This document shows positions 8,497 to 16,132 of a stretch of 64,000 nt of DNA, piece after piece. The DNA is from JACVRW01 sp963751835 (GTDB lineage Bacteria > Actinomycetota > Thermoleophilia > Solirubrobacterales > Thermoleophilaceae). The stretch covers positions 124,001-188,000 of the forward strand of contig CAVVWD010000022.1 in the NCBI GenBank assembly GCA_963751835.1. Reading direction: 5' to 3'. The notes under the pieces are model-generated. The model was given only the letters and a program-made list of their open reading frames with translations. It made no database searches and was not told the DNA's origin. Each line of letters begins with the position of its first letter. Within the stretch, counting starts at the first letter, position 1. A program made the position numbers and the translations under genes.

Positions 8497-9216
8497 TCAG
8501 ACGCTCTTGAGCTCGATCCACAGGGCGCGCGACACGCAGAGCATCCGTCCCTCCGAGTCGTAGAGCGCCGCGGCGGCGTGACGCTTACGACCCTCGCGTC
8601 CGAGCGCCCAGGAGAGGATCGAATGCTGCTCGCCGGCGCGCACGGAGCAGCCGAGACGGGCGGTCAGCTGGGCCAGCACGATCGGCGGCCCTTCGCCGAA
8701 GTTTGCGACCGGGGCGCTCGTTGGGCAGTCGAGCGCGGCCCACACGCTTTCCTGCCGCACCTCGCCGTCGTCGTCGGCGAGCGCGGCGTCCGGGCGCCAG
8801 CGGGCTCCGTACAGGCCCTTCCGGCCCGGCAGCTCGACCGGGAACACGCGCAGGCCGTCGCCCTCGTCGCGCTCGGGCCCGCACACGACACAGGTCGGAA
8901 ATGGATGCCTGTCGGTCCAGCGCGCGAGGCCCGTCTCCTCCGCTCGCTCGATCTCGCGAAGCTCCACGGGCTCCGGAACCTCGAGCAGCAGCTCGGAGGG
9001 CTGGCCCTCGGCCACGAGCGCGTCGCCGTCGCGGAGCTCCACACGCGCGCCGTCGTGCACGGCCGTGAGCGGTCGCTCGAGTGGGGGCGGGAGCCGCAGC
9101 GTGACCTCGACCGCGTCGGCGTCCACCCGACCCGCCACGAGCCCGCAGGTGTAGCCGCCGTTGGCGGACCCCGGCGGCCCGTTGAAGCGGGCAGGGATGG
9201 TGAGCGTGTCAGTCAC
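8497..9216 (-). CDS. Probable hotdog/thioesterase-like protein
   Basis: 239 residues. The pattern FNGPPGSANGGYTCG near the start, two similar halves and the ending ALYDSEGRMLCVSRALWIEL resemble acyl-CoA thioesterase-type hotdog proteins. A CVVCG pair in the middle (HPFPTCVVCGPER) might bind metal. I infer the fold from pattern only. GTG 9216 is chosen because it overlaps the upstream peroxiredoxin stop by eight bases; longer starts would run deep into that gene. It is probably translated from the same mRNA as the peroxiredoxin. Confidence 0.6.
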   Translation of the reverse strand: MTDTLTIPARFNGPPGSANGGYTCGLVAGRVDADAVEVTLRLPPPLERPLTAVHDGARVELRDGDALVAEGQPSELLLEVPEPVELREIERAEETGLARWTDRHPFPTCVVCGPERDEGDGLRVFPVELPGRKGLYGARWRPDAALADDDGEVRQESVWAALDCPTSAPVANFGEGPPIVLAQLTARLGCSVRAGEQHSILSWALGREGRKRHAAAALYDSEGRMLCVSRALWIELKSV

Positions 9217-9682
9217 GCACGGCGGCGCCGGGAAGCGAGTCAAGCGCCTCCCGAAGGTCGCCGACCGTCTGGAAATCGAGCCCGAGGAGATGGTCGTGGC
9301 GGTAACGCACGATGCCCTCCTCGTCGACGATGATCACCGCCCGCTTGGTGCCCACGACGGGCGCGTGGGCCCCGTACGCCTTCGCGACCGCCCCGTCCTC
9401 GTCCGCGAGCAGAGGCACGTTGAGCCCGTGCTTCTCGACGAAGCCCCGGTGCGACTCGAGCCCCTGGGAGGAGATTCCGACCACGGTGGCGTCGAGCGCG
9501 CCGAACGCCTCGGCGTTGTCGCGGTAGGAGCAGAACTGCTTGGTGCAGACCGCCGTGTTGTCGCCGGGGTAGAAGAGCAGCACGACGCGCTCGCCGCGGT
9601 GCTCCGAGAGCTTGAAGCGGCCGGCCGTGCCCTCGAGCTCGAAGTCGGGCGCGAGCTCGCCTACCTGGGGCTTCTTTGACAT
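9209..9682 (-). CDS. bcp: Peroxiredoxin, PrxQ/Bcp type
   Basis: 157 residues with the thioredoxin fold; reduces hydrogen peroxide and organic hydroperoxides in the cytoplasm. The active site is PGDNTAVCTKQFC: peroxidatic C46 and resolving C51, the five-residue spacing of atypical 2-Cys PrxQ enzymes. The length and the start MSKKPQVGELAPDF fit the family. TATGCT six bases upstream suggests a leaderless transcript. It overlaps the hotdog gene by eight bases. Confidence 0.92.
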   Translation of the reverse strand: MSKKPQVGELAPDFELEGTAGRFKLSEHRGERVVLLFYPGDNTAVCTKQFCSYRDNAEAFGALDATVVGISSQGLESHRGFVEKHGLNVPLLADEDGAVAKAYGAHAPVVGTKRAVIIVDEEGIVRYRHDHLLGLDFQTVGDLREALDSLPGAAVRD

Positions 9683-9688
9683 TGGGGC

Positions 9689-9694
9689 AGCATA
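9689..9694 (-). promoter_or_regulatory. -10 box TATGCT
   Basis: TATGCT six bases upstream of the peroxiredoxin ATG at 9682. Confidence 0.4.
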
Positions 9695-9698
9695 CGAC

Positions 9699-11039
9699 TC
9701 ACGCTCTCCGGTACAGCGCGTAAAGCGAGGCGCTCAGCGCGGCGGCGGCGCCCGCGAAGGCGAGCTCGACCTGGAGCACGCGGTCGTCGAAATCGGCGAG
9801 CACGAGGAAGAGCACGAAGGCGAGCGCCGCCAGCGCCCAGGAGACCGACGCCTGGGCGGCGCGGCCGTGGGCGAGCAGCGCCTGGTTGAGGGTCGCGGCC
9901 ACCAGGTAGAGGCCCATTCCGAGCGCCACCAGCACCAGGCCGCCGCGCTCGTAGTCGAACTCGCCGCCGAACAGCAGGTCCATGACGAGCGGCCCCGCGA
10001 TCAGCATCACGAGCGCGACGCACGCGGCGAAGGCCGCGATCGCGGACAGCGTGAGATTGACACTGCGGCGGAACGGATCCGTCTCGCCGCCGGCGCGCAG
10101 GCGGGTCAGGTGCGGCAGGATCGACGTCTGAACGGCCTGGAAGAGCTGGAGCGGGGCTCGCGCGATCAGCAGCACGTTGAAGACGATCCCGGCGAGCGCC
10201 GCGCCTCGGGCTCCCTCCTCGGTCGCCTCGATGAGCAGGGGCCCGGCGTTGAGGAACGTCTGCTCGCAGAGCATGATCAGGAGCACGGCGGCGGCGAAGC
10301 CGGTGCCGCGCGCGAGGGTGAATTCCGGCTCGCGGGCCGAGGGCTCGTCGCGCGCGGCGGAGTCGAGTGCCTGCGCATCCACCTCCCGCCCGGTGGGCTC
10401 GGGCGCCAGCCGCCGTGCGAGTGCCGGCGGCACCACCGCCAGCGAGACGATGGGCGCCGCCGCCATGCCGAGCGCGACCGCCGACTGCCCCTCCGCGATC
10501 CCGATCGCCACCGCGAGCGCGAACAGGCAGCGCGACGATGCCTCCATCAGCACCAGGCCGCCGTAGACGCCGAACTGGTGGTGGCCCGCGAGGAAACCGC
10601 GCGCGAAGTAGCTCGCCGCGTAGGCGAGCACGCCTACGACGAGGATCCAATACAGCGTCGCCGATCCGCCGAAGAGGTCGTCCTGGATCGGACCACGGAG
10701 GACGAGCGCAACGACCGCGAAGGCCAGTCCGAGCGCCAGCTGGATCGTCGCGGCAACGCGGAGGTGACGGGTTCCCGCGATCCCGCGCGCGTCGTGGTCG
10801 GCGATCGTCCGCGACAGCAGCTGCTCCACCGGCCTGTAGAGCACCGACACCGTGATGAACATCGCCGACCACAGCAGCGTGATGCGGCCGTACTCCGCCT
10901 CGGGCAGCGAATAGGAGGCGAGCGAGAAGTAGGCGAAGGTGACCAGCCCGGTGACGCCGATCCCGACCGAGAGGATCGCCGCGCCGCGCCCGTAGGAGCG
11001 GGTTCCGACCTGCCCTGGGCTAGTTTCCGACCCTGACAA
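9699..11039 (-). CDS. Polysaccharide flippase, MOP/Wzx-like
   Basis: 446 residues with about 12-14 hydrophobic helices, the layout of MOP-superfamily lipid-linked oligosaccharide flippases that move undecaprenyl-PP-glycans across the membrane. The N-terminal helix region YGRGAAILSVGIGVTGLVTFAYFSLAS fits Wzx/MurJ-like proteins. The TTG start at 11039 overlaps the methyltransferase stop by 20 bases; GTG ten codons downstream is an alternative. It is the last gene of a glycosyltransferase-methyltransferase-flippase run, so it probably exports the glycan made by the neighbours. Confidence 0.8.
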   Translation of the reverse strand: MSGSETSPGQVGTRSYGRGAAILSVGIGVTGLVTFAYFSLASYSLPEAEYGRITLLWSAMFITVSVLYRPVEQLLSRTIADHDARGIAGTRHLRVAATIQLALGLAFAVVALVLRGPIQDDLFGGSATLYWILVVGVLAYAASYFARGFLAGHHQFGVYGGLVLMEASSRCLFALAVAIGIAEGQSAVALGMAAAPIVSLAVVPPALARRLAPEPTGREVDAQALDSAARDEPSAREPEFTLARGTGFAAAVLLIMLCEQTFLNAGPLLIEATEEGARGAALAGIVFNVLLIARAPLQLFQAVQTSILPHLTRLRAGGETDPFRRSVNLTLSAIAAFAACVALVMLIAGPLVMDLLFGGEFDYERGGLVLVALGMGLYLVAATLNQALLAHGRAAQASVSWALAALAFVLFLVLADFDDRVLQVELAFAGAAAALSASLYALYRRA

Positions 11040-11619
11040 GCAGCATGGTCCACGGGAACGGCGAGCGGGCCTCCTCCACCGTCCCGTAGCGCGAGAGCAG
11101 CGAGACGAACGCCCGCTTGGACCAGTGGTTCACGTGGCCCGGCGTGTTCCCGAGGTCGCGCAGGTAGGCGCCGCGGGCCATGTTCAGCCCGCGCCAGAGC
11201 GGCTCGCGCGGTACAGACACGAGCAGCTGGCGGCGCGCGACCCTCGCCATCTCGGCCAGCGTCGCCTCGGGCTCGGGCACGTGCTCGAGCACCTCGATCG
11301 CCGTCGCCATGTCGAACTCGCCGTCGGCGAACGACAGCCGCGTGGCCTCCTCCGCGCGGAACTCGAGGTTGCCGCGCGGGCGCTTGGCCCACTCGGCGCG
11401 CAGCTTGTCGTCGTCGAGGTCGATCCCGACGATGCGCCCCTCGCCGAGGCGCTCCGCCCATTCGGCGGTGAGCACGCCCTCGCCGCAGCCGACGTCGAGC
11501 ACCGACTCCGCCGCGGCCTTCGCCCACAGCTCGTCGAGCGCCGAGTGGAAGCCGGCCATCAGGCGCCTGACAATCGGGTTCGAGGAGCCGTACTTGTCGA
11601 AGGTGTTGCCCGTCGGCAC
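11020..11619 (-). CDS. Class I SAM-dependent methyltransferase
   Basis: About 199 residues. Motif I is VLDVGCGEG, followed by the acidic loop VGIDLD and the motif IV region FDMATAIEVLEHVPEP. It resembles UbiE/Methyltransf_11 enzymes found in glycan clusters. GTG 11619 starts just before the conserved NTFDKYGSSNP block. An earlier in-frame GTG at 11685 overlaps the glycosyltransferase stop (GTGA), but would put the hairpin repeat at 11641-11675 inside the coding sequence; both starts are possible. It probably methylates a lipid-linked sugar or polyprenol glycan. Confidence 0.82.
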   Translation of the reverse strand: MPTGNTFDKYGSSNPIVRRLMAGFHSALDELWAKAAAESVLDVGCGEGVLTAEWAERLGEGRIVGIDLDDDKLRAEWAKRPRGNLEFRAEEATRLSFADGEFDMATAIEVLEHVPEPEATLAEMARVARRQLLVSVPREPLWRGLNMARGAYLRDLGNTPGHVNHWSKRAFVSLLSRYGTVEEARSPFPWTMLLVRVGN

Positions 11620-11640
11620 CTCGGCCGGCGCGGTTGCAGG

Positions 11641-11675
11641 GGCCCGAAGCAGCCGGCTCGGCCGGCTGCGCAGGG
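11641..11675. repeat. Hairpin repeat, copy A
   Basis: One of four related elements (others at 36132, 39071, 43659). Core arms GCAGCCGGC and GCCGGCTGC around a TCG loop, with flanks GGCCCGAA and GCAGGG. It lies directly after the glycosyltransferase stop codon, on the downstream side. Confidence 0.75.
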
Positions 11676-11681
11676 TGGGAA

Positions 11682-12740
11682 TCACAGCTTCAGCGCCTCC
11701 CGCTCCCCAGTCTTGCCGGTGGCGCGCCCGGACTGGGCGCCGGTGGTTGCGGCGCGGCCCGACTCGGTTGCGCCCGGCTCGTAGTGCGAGGGCTCGACGC
11801 CCAGGTGCAGCTCGACGCGCCGTACGCGCTCGAGGATGCGCTGCTGGAGCACCCGCGACCCGGCAAGGATGTCTCCGAGCACGCCAAGCGCGAGGAACTG
11901 CACGGCGATGATGAAGAGCGTCGAGCCGAGGATGAGCGACTGGACGTGGCCGTCCGTGTCGCCCTGGATCACGAACACCAGGAAGCGGATCCAGAGGAAC
12001 GCGCCCGCGAGCGCGGTGAGGATCGCCGCGGCCACGAAGACCCGCAGCGGCTCGTAGAGCGCGTAAATGCGGAAGATCGACGCGCTGTTGCGGCGCACGT
12101 AGGACCACATCGAGGGGAACAGCCGCGAGTCGCGGGTCTGCTGGTTGGTCCGGACCGGAACGTGGTCGATCGCGACGGTCTGCTTGCCCGCCTGGATGAT
12201 CGTCTCGAGCGTGTAGGTGAACTTCGAGACCACCTGCACCTGCAGGGCCGCCTCGCGGTTGTAGGCGCGGAAGCCGGAGGTGGTGTCCGGCACGTTCGTG
12301 CCCGAGGCGCGCCTGACGACGGCGCTGCCGAGCCGCTGGAGGCGCTTCTTGAGCGGCGAGAAGTGCTCGACCTGGTCGGTCTCGCGGTCGCCGATCACCA
12401 TGTCGGCCTCGCCGGCGAGGATCGGCGCGACAAGCTTCGGGATGTCGGCGCCGAAGTACTGGTTGTCGGCGTCGGTGTTGACGATCACGTCGGCGCCCAG
12501 CTTCAGCGAGGCGTCGAGCCCCGCCTGGAACGCCGCGGCCAGGCCCTTGTTGTTGGTGAGGCGCACGATGTGGTCGACCCCGTGTGCCCGCGCTACCTCG
12601 ACCGTGCGGTCGTTCGAGCCGTCGTCGATCACGAGCCACTCGACCTCGTCGACCCCGGGCACCTCCCGCGGGAGGTCGGCGAGCGTCGACGGAAGCGTGT
12701 GCTCCTCGTCGTAGCAGGGGATCTGGATGATCAGCTTCAT
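11682..12740 (-). CDS. Family 2 glycosyltransferase with C-terminal membrane helices
   Basis: 352 residues. The N-terminal GT-A domain has IPCYDEEHTLP, WLVIDDGSNDRT and the DxD-like NTDADNQY; TSGFRAYNREAA is typical of polyprenyl-phosphate sugar synthases (DPM1/Ppm-like). Two hydrophobic helices follow (near residues 232-255 and 268-290), then a Ser/Gly-rich tail. It likely makes a polyprenyl-phosphate sugar for the GT-C enzymes in this island. TACGCT lies 11 bases before the ATG. It diverges from the membrane protein at 12852. Confidence 0.87.
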   Translation of the reverse strand: MKLIIQIPCYDEEHTLPSTLADLPREVPGVDEVEWLVIDDGSNDRTVEVARAHGVDHIVRLTNNKGLAAAFQAGLDASLKLGADVIVNTDADNQYFGADIPKLVAPILAGEADMVIGDRETDQVEHFSPLKKRLQRLGSAVVRRASGTNVPDTTSGFRAYNREAALQVQVVSKFTYTLETIIQAGKQTVAIDHVPVRTNQQTRDSRLFPSMWSYVRRNSASIFRIYALYEPLRVFVAAAILTALAGAFLWIRFLVFVIQGDTDGHVQSLILGSTLFIIAVQFLALGVLGDILAGSRVLQQRILERVRRVELHLGVEPSHYEPGATESGRAATTGAQSGRATGKTGEREALKL

Positions 12741-12751
12741 GCGCCGCCAGT

Positions 12752-12757
12752 AGCGTA
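12752..12757 (-). promoter_or_regulatory. -10 box TACGCT
   Basis: TACGCT 11 bases upstream of the GT2 ATG at 12740. Confidence 0.35.
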
Positions 12758-12837
12758 GACGGCGGGCAGGCGGGCCGGTTCATGCTTCTTTCACGCGGCT
12801 GTCACGTCCCCTTCACAGGGCGGCCCGCGCGCGGGCC

Positions 12838-12843
12838 TAGCGT
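12838..12843 (+). promoter_or_regulatory. -10 box TAGCGT
   Basis: TAGCGT eight bases before ATG 12852. No Shine-Dalgarno is present. Confidence 0.45.
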
Positions 12844-12851
12844 GGCGCGGG

Positions 12852-14372
12852 ATGGCGAAGCTCCTCGCAGCGTGCCTGGCGCTCGCCGGATTGTCGCTGC
12901 TCCTGCCGTCGGAGCCGAGCTACGACCCGTGGGCCTGGCTCGTGTGGGGGCGGGAGCTTGCACACCTCGAGCTCGACACCACGGGCGGGCCGTCCTGGAA
13001 GCCGCTGCCGGTGGCCTTCGCGGCACTCGTGTGGCCGCTGGGCGGGATCGACAGCGGGATCCCGCCCGCGCTCTGGATGGTGGTGGCGCGCGCCGGCGCG
13101 CTGCTCGCGTTGGCGCTCGCGGCCCGGCTCGCGTGGCGCCTTGCCGGGGAAGGGGATCGGGGATTGCATCCGAGCACCCCCGGACTGCTCGCCGGCATGG
13201 TCGCCGCCGGCGCGCTGGCCCTCACGCCCGACTGGTTCCAGTTCTCCGCCCACGGCAGCGAGGCGCCGCTGGCGGTCGCGCTGGTGCTCTGGGCGATCCT
13301 CCGCCACCTCGACGGGCGCCACGACCACGCGCTCGTGCTCGGCACGCTCGCGTGCCTGATGCGCCCGGAGATGTTCCCGTTCCTCGCTCTCTACGTGCTG
13401 TTCGCCTGGCGCGCCCGGCCCGAGCTGCGCGCGCTTGTGGCCGGCCTGATGCTCGTGCTGCCGCTCGCCTGGCTCGTGCCCGAGTGGCTCGGCTCGGGGC
13501 ACCCGCTGGACGGCGGGGCGCAGGCGCGCAGCGAGCCGTTCTGGAGCCTGTCCAACAGCGAGTCGCCCTGGAGGCGCGCGCTGCTTCGCTTCCACAACCA
13601 CACTGGTTCCGCCCCGGAGCTGCTGACGCTCGTGGCCGTCGGGGCGGCGCTGGTTCGCCGACAGTGGACGGTCCTGGTGCTGGCCGCCGCGGCGGCCGCC
13701 GAGGTGGCGCTGTACCTGGCGATGACCGAGGCCCGCTTCTCGGGCAACCCGCGCTACGTGCTGCCCGCGGTGACGCTCGTGTGTGTGCTGGCCGGCGTCG
13801 GGGCGGGCAGGCTGGCGGAGCTCGCGGCGCGCGCCCTGCGGCCGCTCGCCAGGCCGGCACCGGCGGCCGTGGCCGGCGCGGCGGTCGCCGCGGCCGTGAT
13901 CGCCGTTCTGGCCTGGCCGCAGCTCGATCTCCGGGTCGAGCGCGTTCGCCACGAGGCGGACGAGGTGGAGCGGCGGATGGCCCTCCACCGCGACGTCGAG
14001 CGCGCCCTCGACGAGGCCGGCGGGGCGGACGCCGTCAACCGCTTCGGGCCGGCCAGCGTCAACCGGGCGCTCCACACGCGGCTCGCCTGGGAGCTCGGAC
14101 GGCCGATCGACGAGATCGAGACGGCCCGCGGCGCCGGAGTCGTCTTCAACTCCTCGGAGCGGACCCTTGCGGGCCGGCTGCCGGTCTGGGGCCGGTCCCG
14201 GGGACGCACCTTCGTGACCAGCGAGGGCAGCTTCGTGGTCTACCGCCGCAGGGGCATCCCGAAGTGGATCTTCATTCGCGGTGTTGCATGGGCGTTTACA
14301 CGGAGTTTGCAGGGAATTGACATTCCCGTACCGGGTGGGAGGATTGCCGTGACCCGGGTAGTAACCAGGTAG
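12852..14372 (+). CDS. Polytopic GT-C-like membrane protein, paralogue 1
   Basis: 506 residues, about ten hydrophobic helices, and a C-terminal soluble part. It is clearly related to the protein at 21937: both share YDPWAWxxWGRE, GGPSWKPLP, a HLDGRxDHAL loop and an LxRPExxPFLALY stretch. The layout is that of polyprenyl-phosphate-dependent glycosyltransferases or mannosyltransferases, but no catalytic residue can be named with confidence. Substrate unknown. The TAGCGT spacing supports ATG 12852. The C-terminal 35 residues, FIRGVAWAF to VVTR, are basic and less GC-biased than the rest. Confidence 0.7.
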   Translation: MAKLLAACLALAGLSLLLPSEPSYDPWAWLVWGRELAHLELDTTGGPSWKPLPVAFAALVWPLGGIDSGIPPALWMVVARAGALLALALAARLAWRLAGEGDRGLHPSTPGLLAGMVAAGALALTPDWFQFSAHGSEAPLAVALVLWAILRHLDGRHDHALVLGTLACLMRPEMFPFLALYVLFAWRARPELRALVAGLMLVLPLAWLVPEWLGSGHPLDGGAQARSEPFWSLSNSESPWRRALLRFHNHTGSAPELLTLVAVGAALVRRQWTVLVLAAAAAAEVALYLAMTEARFSGNPRYVLPAVTLVCVLAGVGAGRLAELAARALRPLARPAPAAVAGAAVAAAVIAVLAWPQLDLRVERVRHEADEVERRMALHRDVERALDEAGGADAVNRFGPASVNRALHTRLAWELGRPIDEIETARGAGVVFNSSERTLAGRLPVWGRSRGRTFVTSEGSFVVYRRRGIPKWIFIRGVAWAFTRSLQGIDIPVPGGRIAVTRVVTR

Positions 14373-14458
14373 CCACCAGGCGTTCACAGGCTGGCAACAC
14401 CTCTGCTAGCCTGCCACTCCTTCCGCACGACCCCCGGCCTGTTTGGAGCACCACCACG

Positions 14459-14650
14459 ATGGACATCGTTCTCGCTTACCTGGATCCCGGCAGCGGGAGC
14501 ATGATCCTGCAGATCATCGCGGGCGGTCTCGCCGCGGTCGCCGTGACCGCGAAGCTCTACTGGAACCGGATCTTGAAGTTCCTGCGCATTCGCAAGGACG
14601 AGCCCGAAGCCGCGAAGTCAGACGCCGCGCAGGGCACGGACACGGCCTGA
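14459..14650 (+). CDS. Small membrane protein with YLDPGSGS motif
   Basis: 63 residues. An N-terminal YLDPGSGS motif is followed by one hydrophobic helix (MILQIIAGGLAAVAV), then a basic KLYWNRILKFLRIRK stretch and a polar tail. The leader is about 40 bases from a TAGCCT box at 14407, with GGAG about ten bases before the ATG, so this gene uses a Shine-Dalgarno. I recall similar short YxDPGxGS proteins next to AlkP-superfamily and methyltransferase genes in other bacteria, but know of no assigned function. It stands upstream of such a pair here. Confidence 0.75.
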   Translation: MDIVLAYLDPGSGSMILQIIAGGLAAVAVTAKLYWNRILKFLRIRKDEPEAAKSDAAQGTDTA

Positions 14651-14689
14651 GCCGGCCAGATCCGCCGGTGAGGGCCCGCCGGCACTCTC

Positions 14690-14695
14690 TACCAT
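14690..14695 (+). promoter_or_regulatory. -10 box TACCAT
   Basis: TACCAT 12 bases before ATG 14708, a weaker example of the leaderless spacing. Confidence 0.3.
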
Positions 14696-14707
14696 TCCCC
14701 GCCGCTC

Positions 14708-16132
14708 ATGGGCCCAACGGCTGACACGTCCGCGCGCGCGGGGGATGCGACCTTCGAACCCGGCTCCTTCCGCGACCCCGAGAGCCGGATCTTCTACGAG
14801 GGCGACGCGGTCTACCGCGCCCTCTCCGCGGACGGCCTGAGCGACTTCGAGGCCGTGCAGGCGACCGGCCTCCTGGACGACGGGCGGGTGGTGGGGACAG
14901 AGCGGGTGGAGAACGTGGCCACGCTGAAGGATCTGCTCGTCCACGAGCCGGCCGCCGTCCTGCGCCACGAGCGCATCCCGTTCGTCTCCTATCCCTACGA
15001 GTGGACCTACTCGATGCTGAAGGACGCCGCGCTCCTTCAGCTCGACCTGCTGCTCGCGTCGCTCGACCACGACATCGTCCTGAAGGACGCCACGCCGTAC
15101 AACGTCCAGTTCAAGGGCAGCCGGCCGGTGTTCGTGGATGTCGGCTCGTTCGAGCGCCTGCGCGAGGGCGAGCCTTGGATCGGCTACCGGCAGTTCTGCA
15201 TGCTCTACCTCTATCCGCTGCTGCTGCAGTCCGCGAAGGGCGTGGCGTTCCAGCCCTGGCTGCGTGGCGCGATCGACGGCATCACCCCGGCGCAGATGCG
15301 AGCGCTGATGTCCTTTCGCGACCGCTTCCGCAGAGGCGTCTTCACGAACGTCTTCCTGCACGCGAAGCTCGAGGCGCGCTACGCCGACCGGCCCGGCCAG
15401 GTGAAGCAGGAGGTCAAGCGGGTCTTCAAGAAGGAGCTGTTCGTGGCCAACGTGCGCAAGATGCGCAAGCTGGTCGAGCGGCTCGAGTGGAACCCGCCGC
15501 AGGGTGTCTGGACCGCCTACGGCGAGCGCAACACCTACACGGACGACGACGCCCGGCGCAAGGACGAGTTCGTCCGCGCGGTGGCCACCTCGCGCCAGTG
15601 GCGGCTCGTGTGGGACATCGGAGCGAACAATGGGCGCTACTCGCGCATCGCCGCCGAGGGCGCGAAGACCGTCGTTGCTGTCGACGCGGACCAGGGGCCC
15701 GTCGAGCTGCTCTACCGCGACCTGAGGGCCGAGGGCGACGAGCGGATCCTCACGCTCGCGATGAACCTGGCCGACCCGTCGCCCGGCCTCGGCTGGCGCG
15801 GGCTCGAGCGCAGGGCGTTGCCTGACCGCGGCAAGCCCGACCTCGTGCTGGCGCTCGCGCTCGTGCACCACATGGCGATCGCCGCCAACGTCCCGGTCCG
15901 GGAGTTCATCGACTGGCTCGCATCGCTCGGCTCCGCGCTCGTGATCGAGTTCCCCACGCGCGAGGACCCGATGGTGAAGAAGCTGCTCGCCCCCAAGCGC
16001 GAGGGCCTCCACCCCGACTACGAGCTCGGCTTCTTCGAACGCTGCCTGAACGACACCTTCGAGGTGGAGCGCTCCGAGCGCCTCGAGTCCGGCACGCGCG
16101 TCCTCTACTACGCGCGGCCCAAGGGCGAATGA
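14708..16132 (+). CDS. Kinase-like domain fused to SAM methyltransferase
   Basis: 474 residues in two parts. Residues about 85-250 contain D127-x4-N132 (LKDATPYNVQF) and D144 (FVDVGSFE), which resemble the catalytic and metal-binding loops of protein- and aminoglycoside-kinase folds. Residues 298-474 form a Rossmann methyltransferase: VWDIGANNGRYS is motif I, VVAVDAD motif II, and PDLVLALALVHHMAIA motif IV. The whole resembles proteins sometimes labelled NoeA-related. The stop overlaps the ATG of the phosphatase-like gene (ATGA), so the two are translated together. Whether the first part is active is unknown. Confidence 0.72.
   Translation: MGPTADTSARAGDATFEPGSFRDPESRIFYEGDAVYRALSADGLSDFEAVQATGLLDDGRVVGTERVENVATLKDLLVHEPAAVLRHERIPFVSYPYEWTYSMLKDAALLQLDLLLASLDHDIVLKDATPYNVQFKGSRPVFVDVGSFERLREGEPWIGYRQFCMLYLYPLLLQSAKGVAFQPWLRGAIDGITPAQMRALMSFRDRFRRGVFTNVFLHAKLEARYADRPGQVKQEVKRVFKKELFVANVRKMRKLVERLEWNPPQGVWTAYGERNTYTDDDARRKDEFVRAVATSRQWRLVWDIGANNGRYSRIAAEGAKTVVAVDADQGPVELLYRDLRAEGDERILTLAMNLADPSPGLGWRGLERRALPDRGKPDLVLALALVHHMAIAANVPVREFIDWLASLGSALVIEFPTREDPMVKKLLAPKREGLHPDYELGFFERCLNDTFEVERSERLESGTRVLYYARPKGE

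Noticed and set aside
5044..9333. A 1429-codon open frame on the plus strand
   Set aside because: It runs opposite the molybdopterin enzyme, through the MFS gene out of frame and opposite the hotdog gene. Its translation is Arg/Gly/Ala-rich low complexity, as expected from shadow frames in high-GC DNA.
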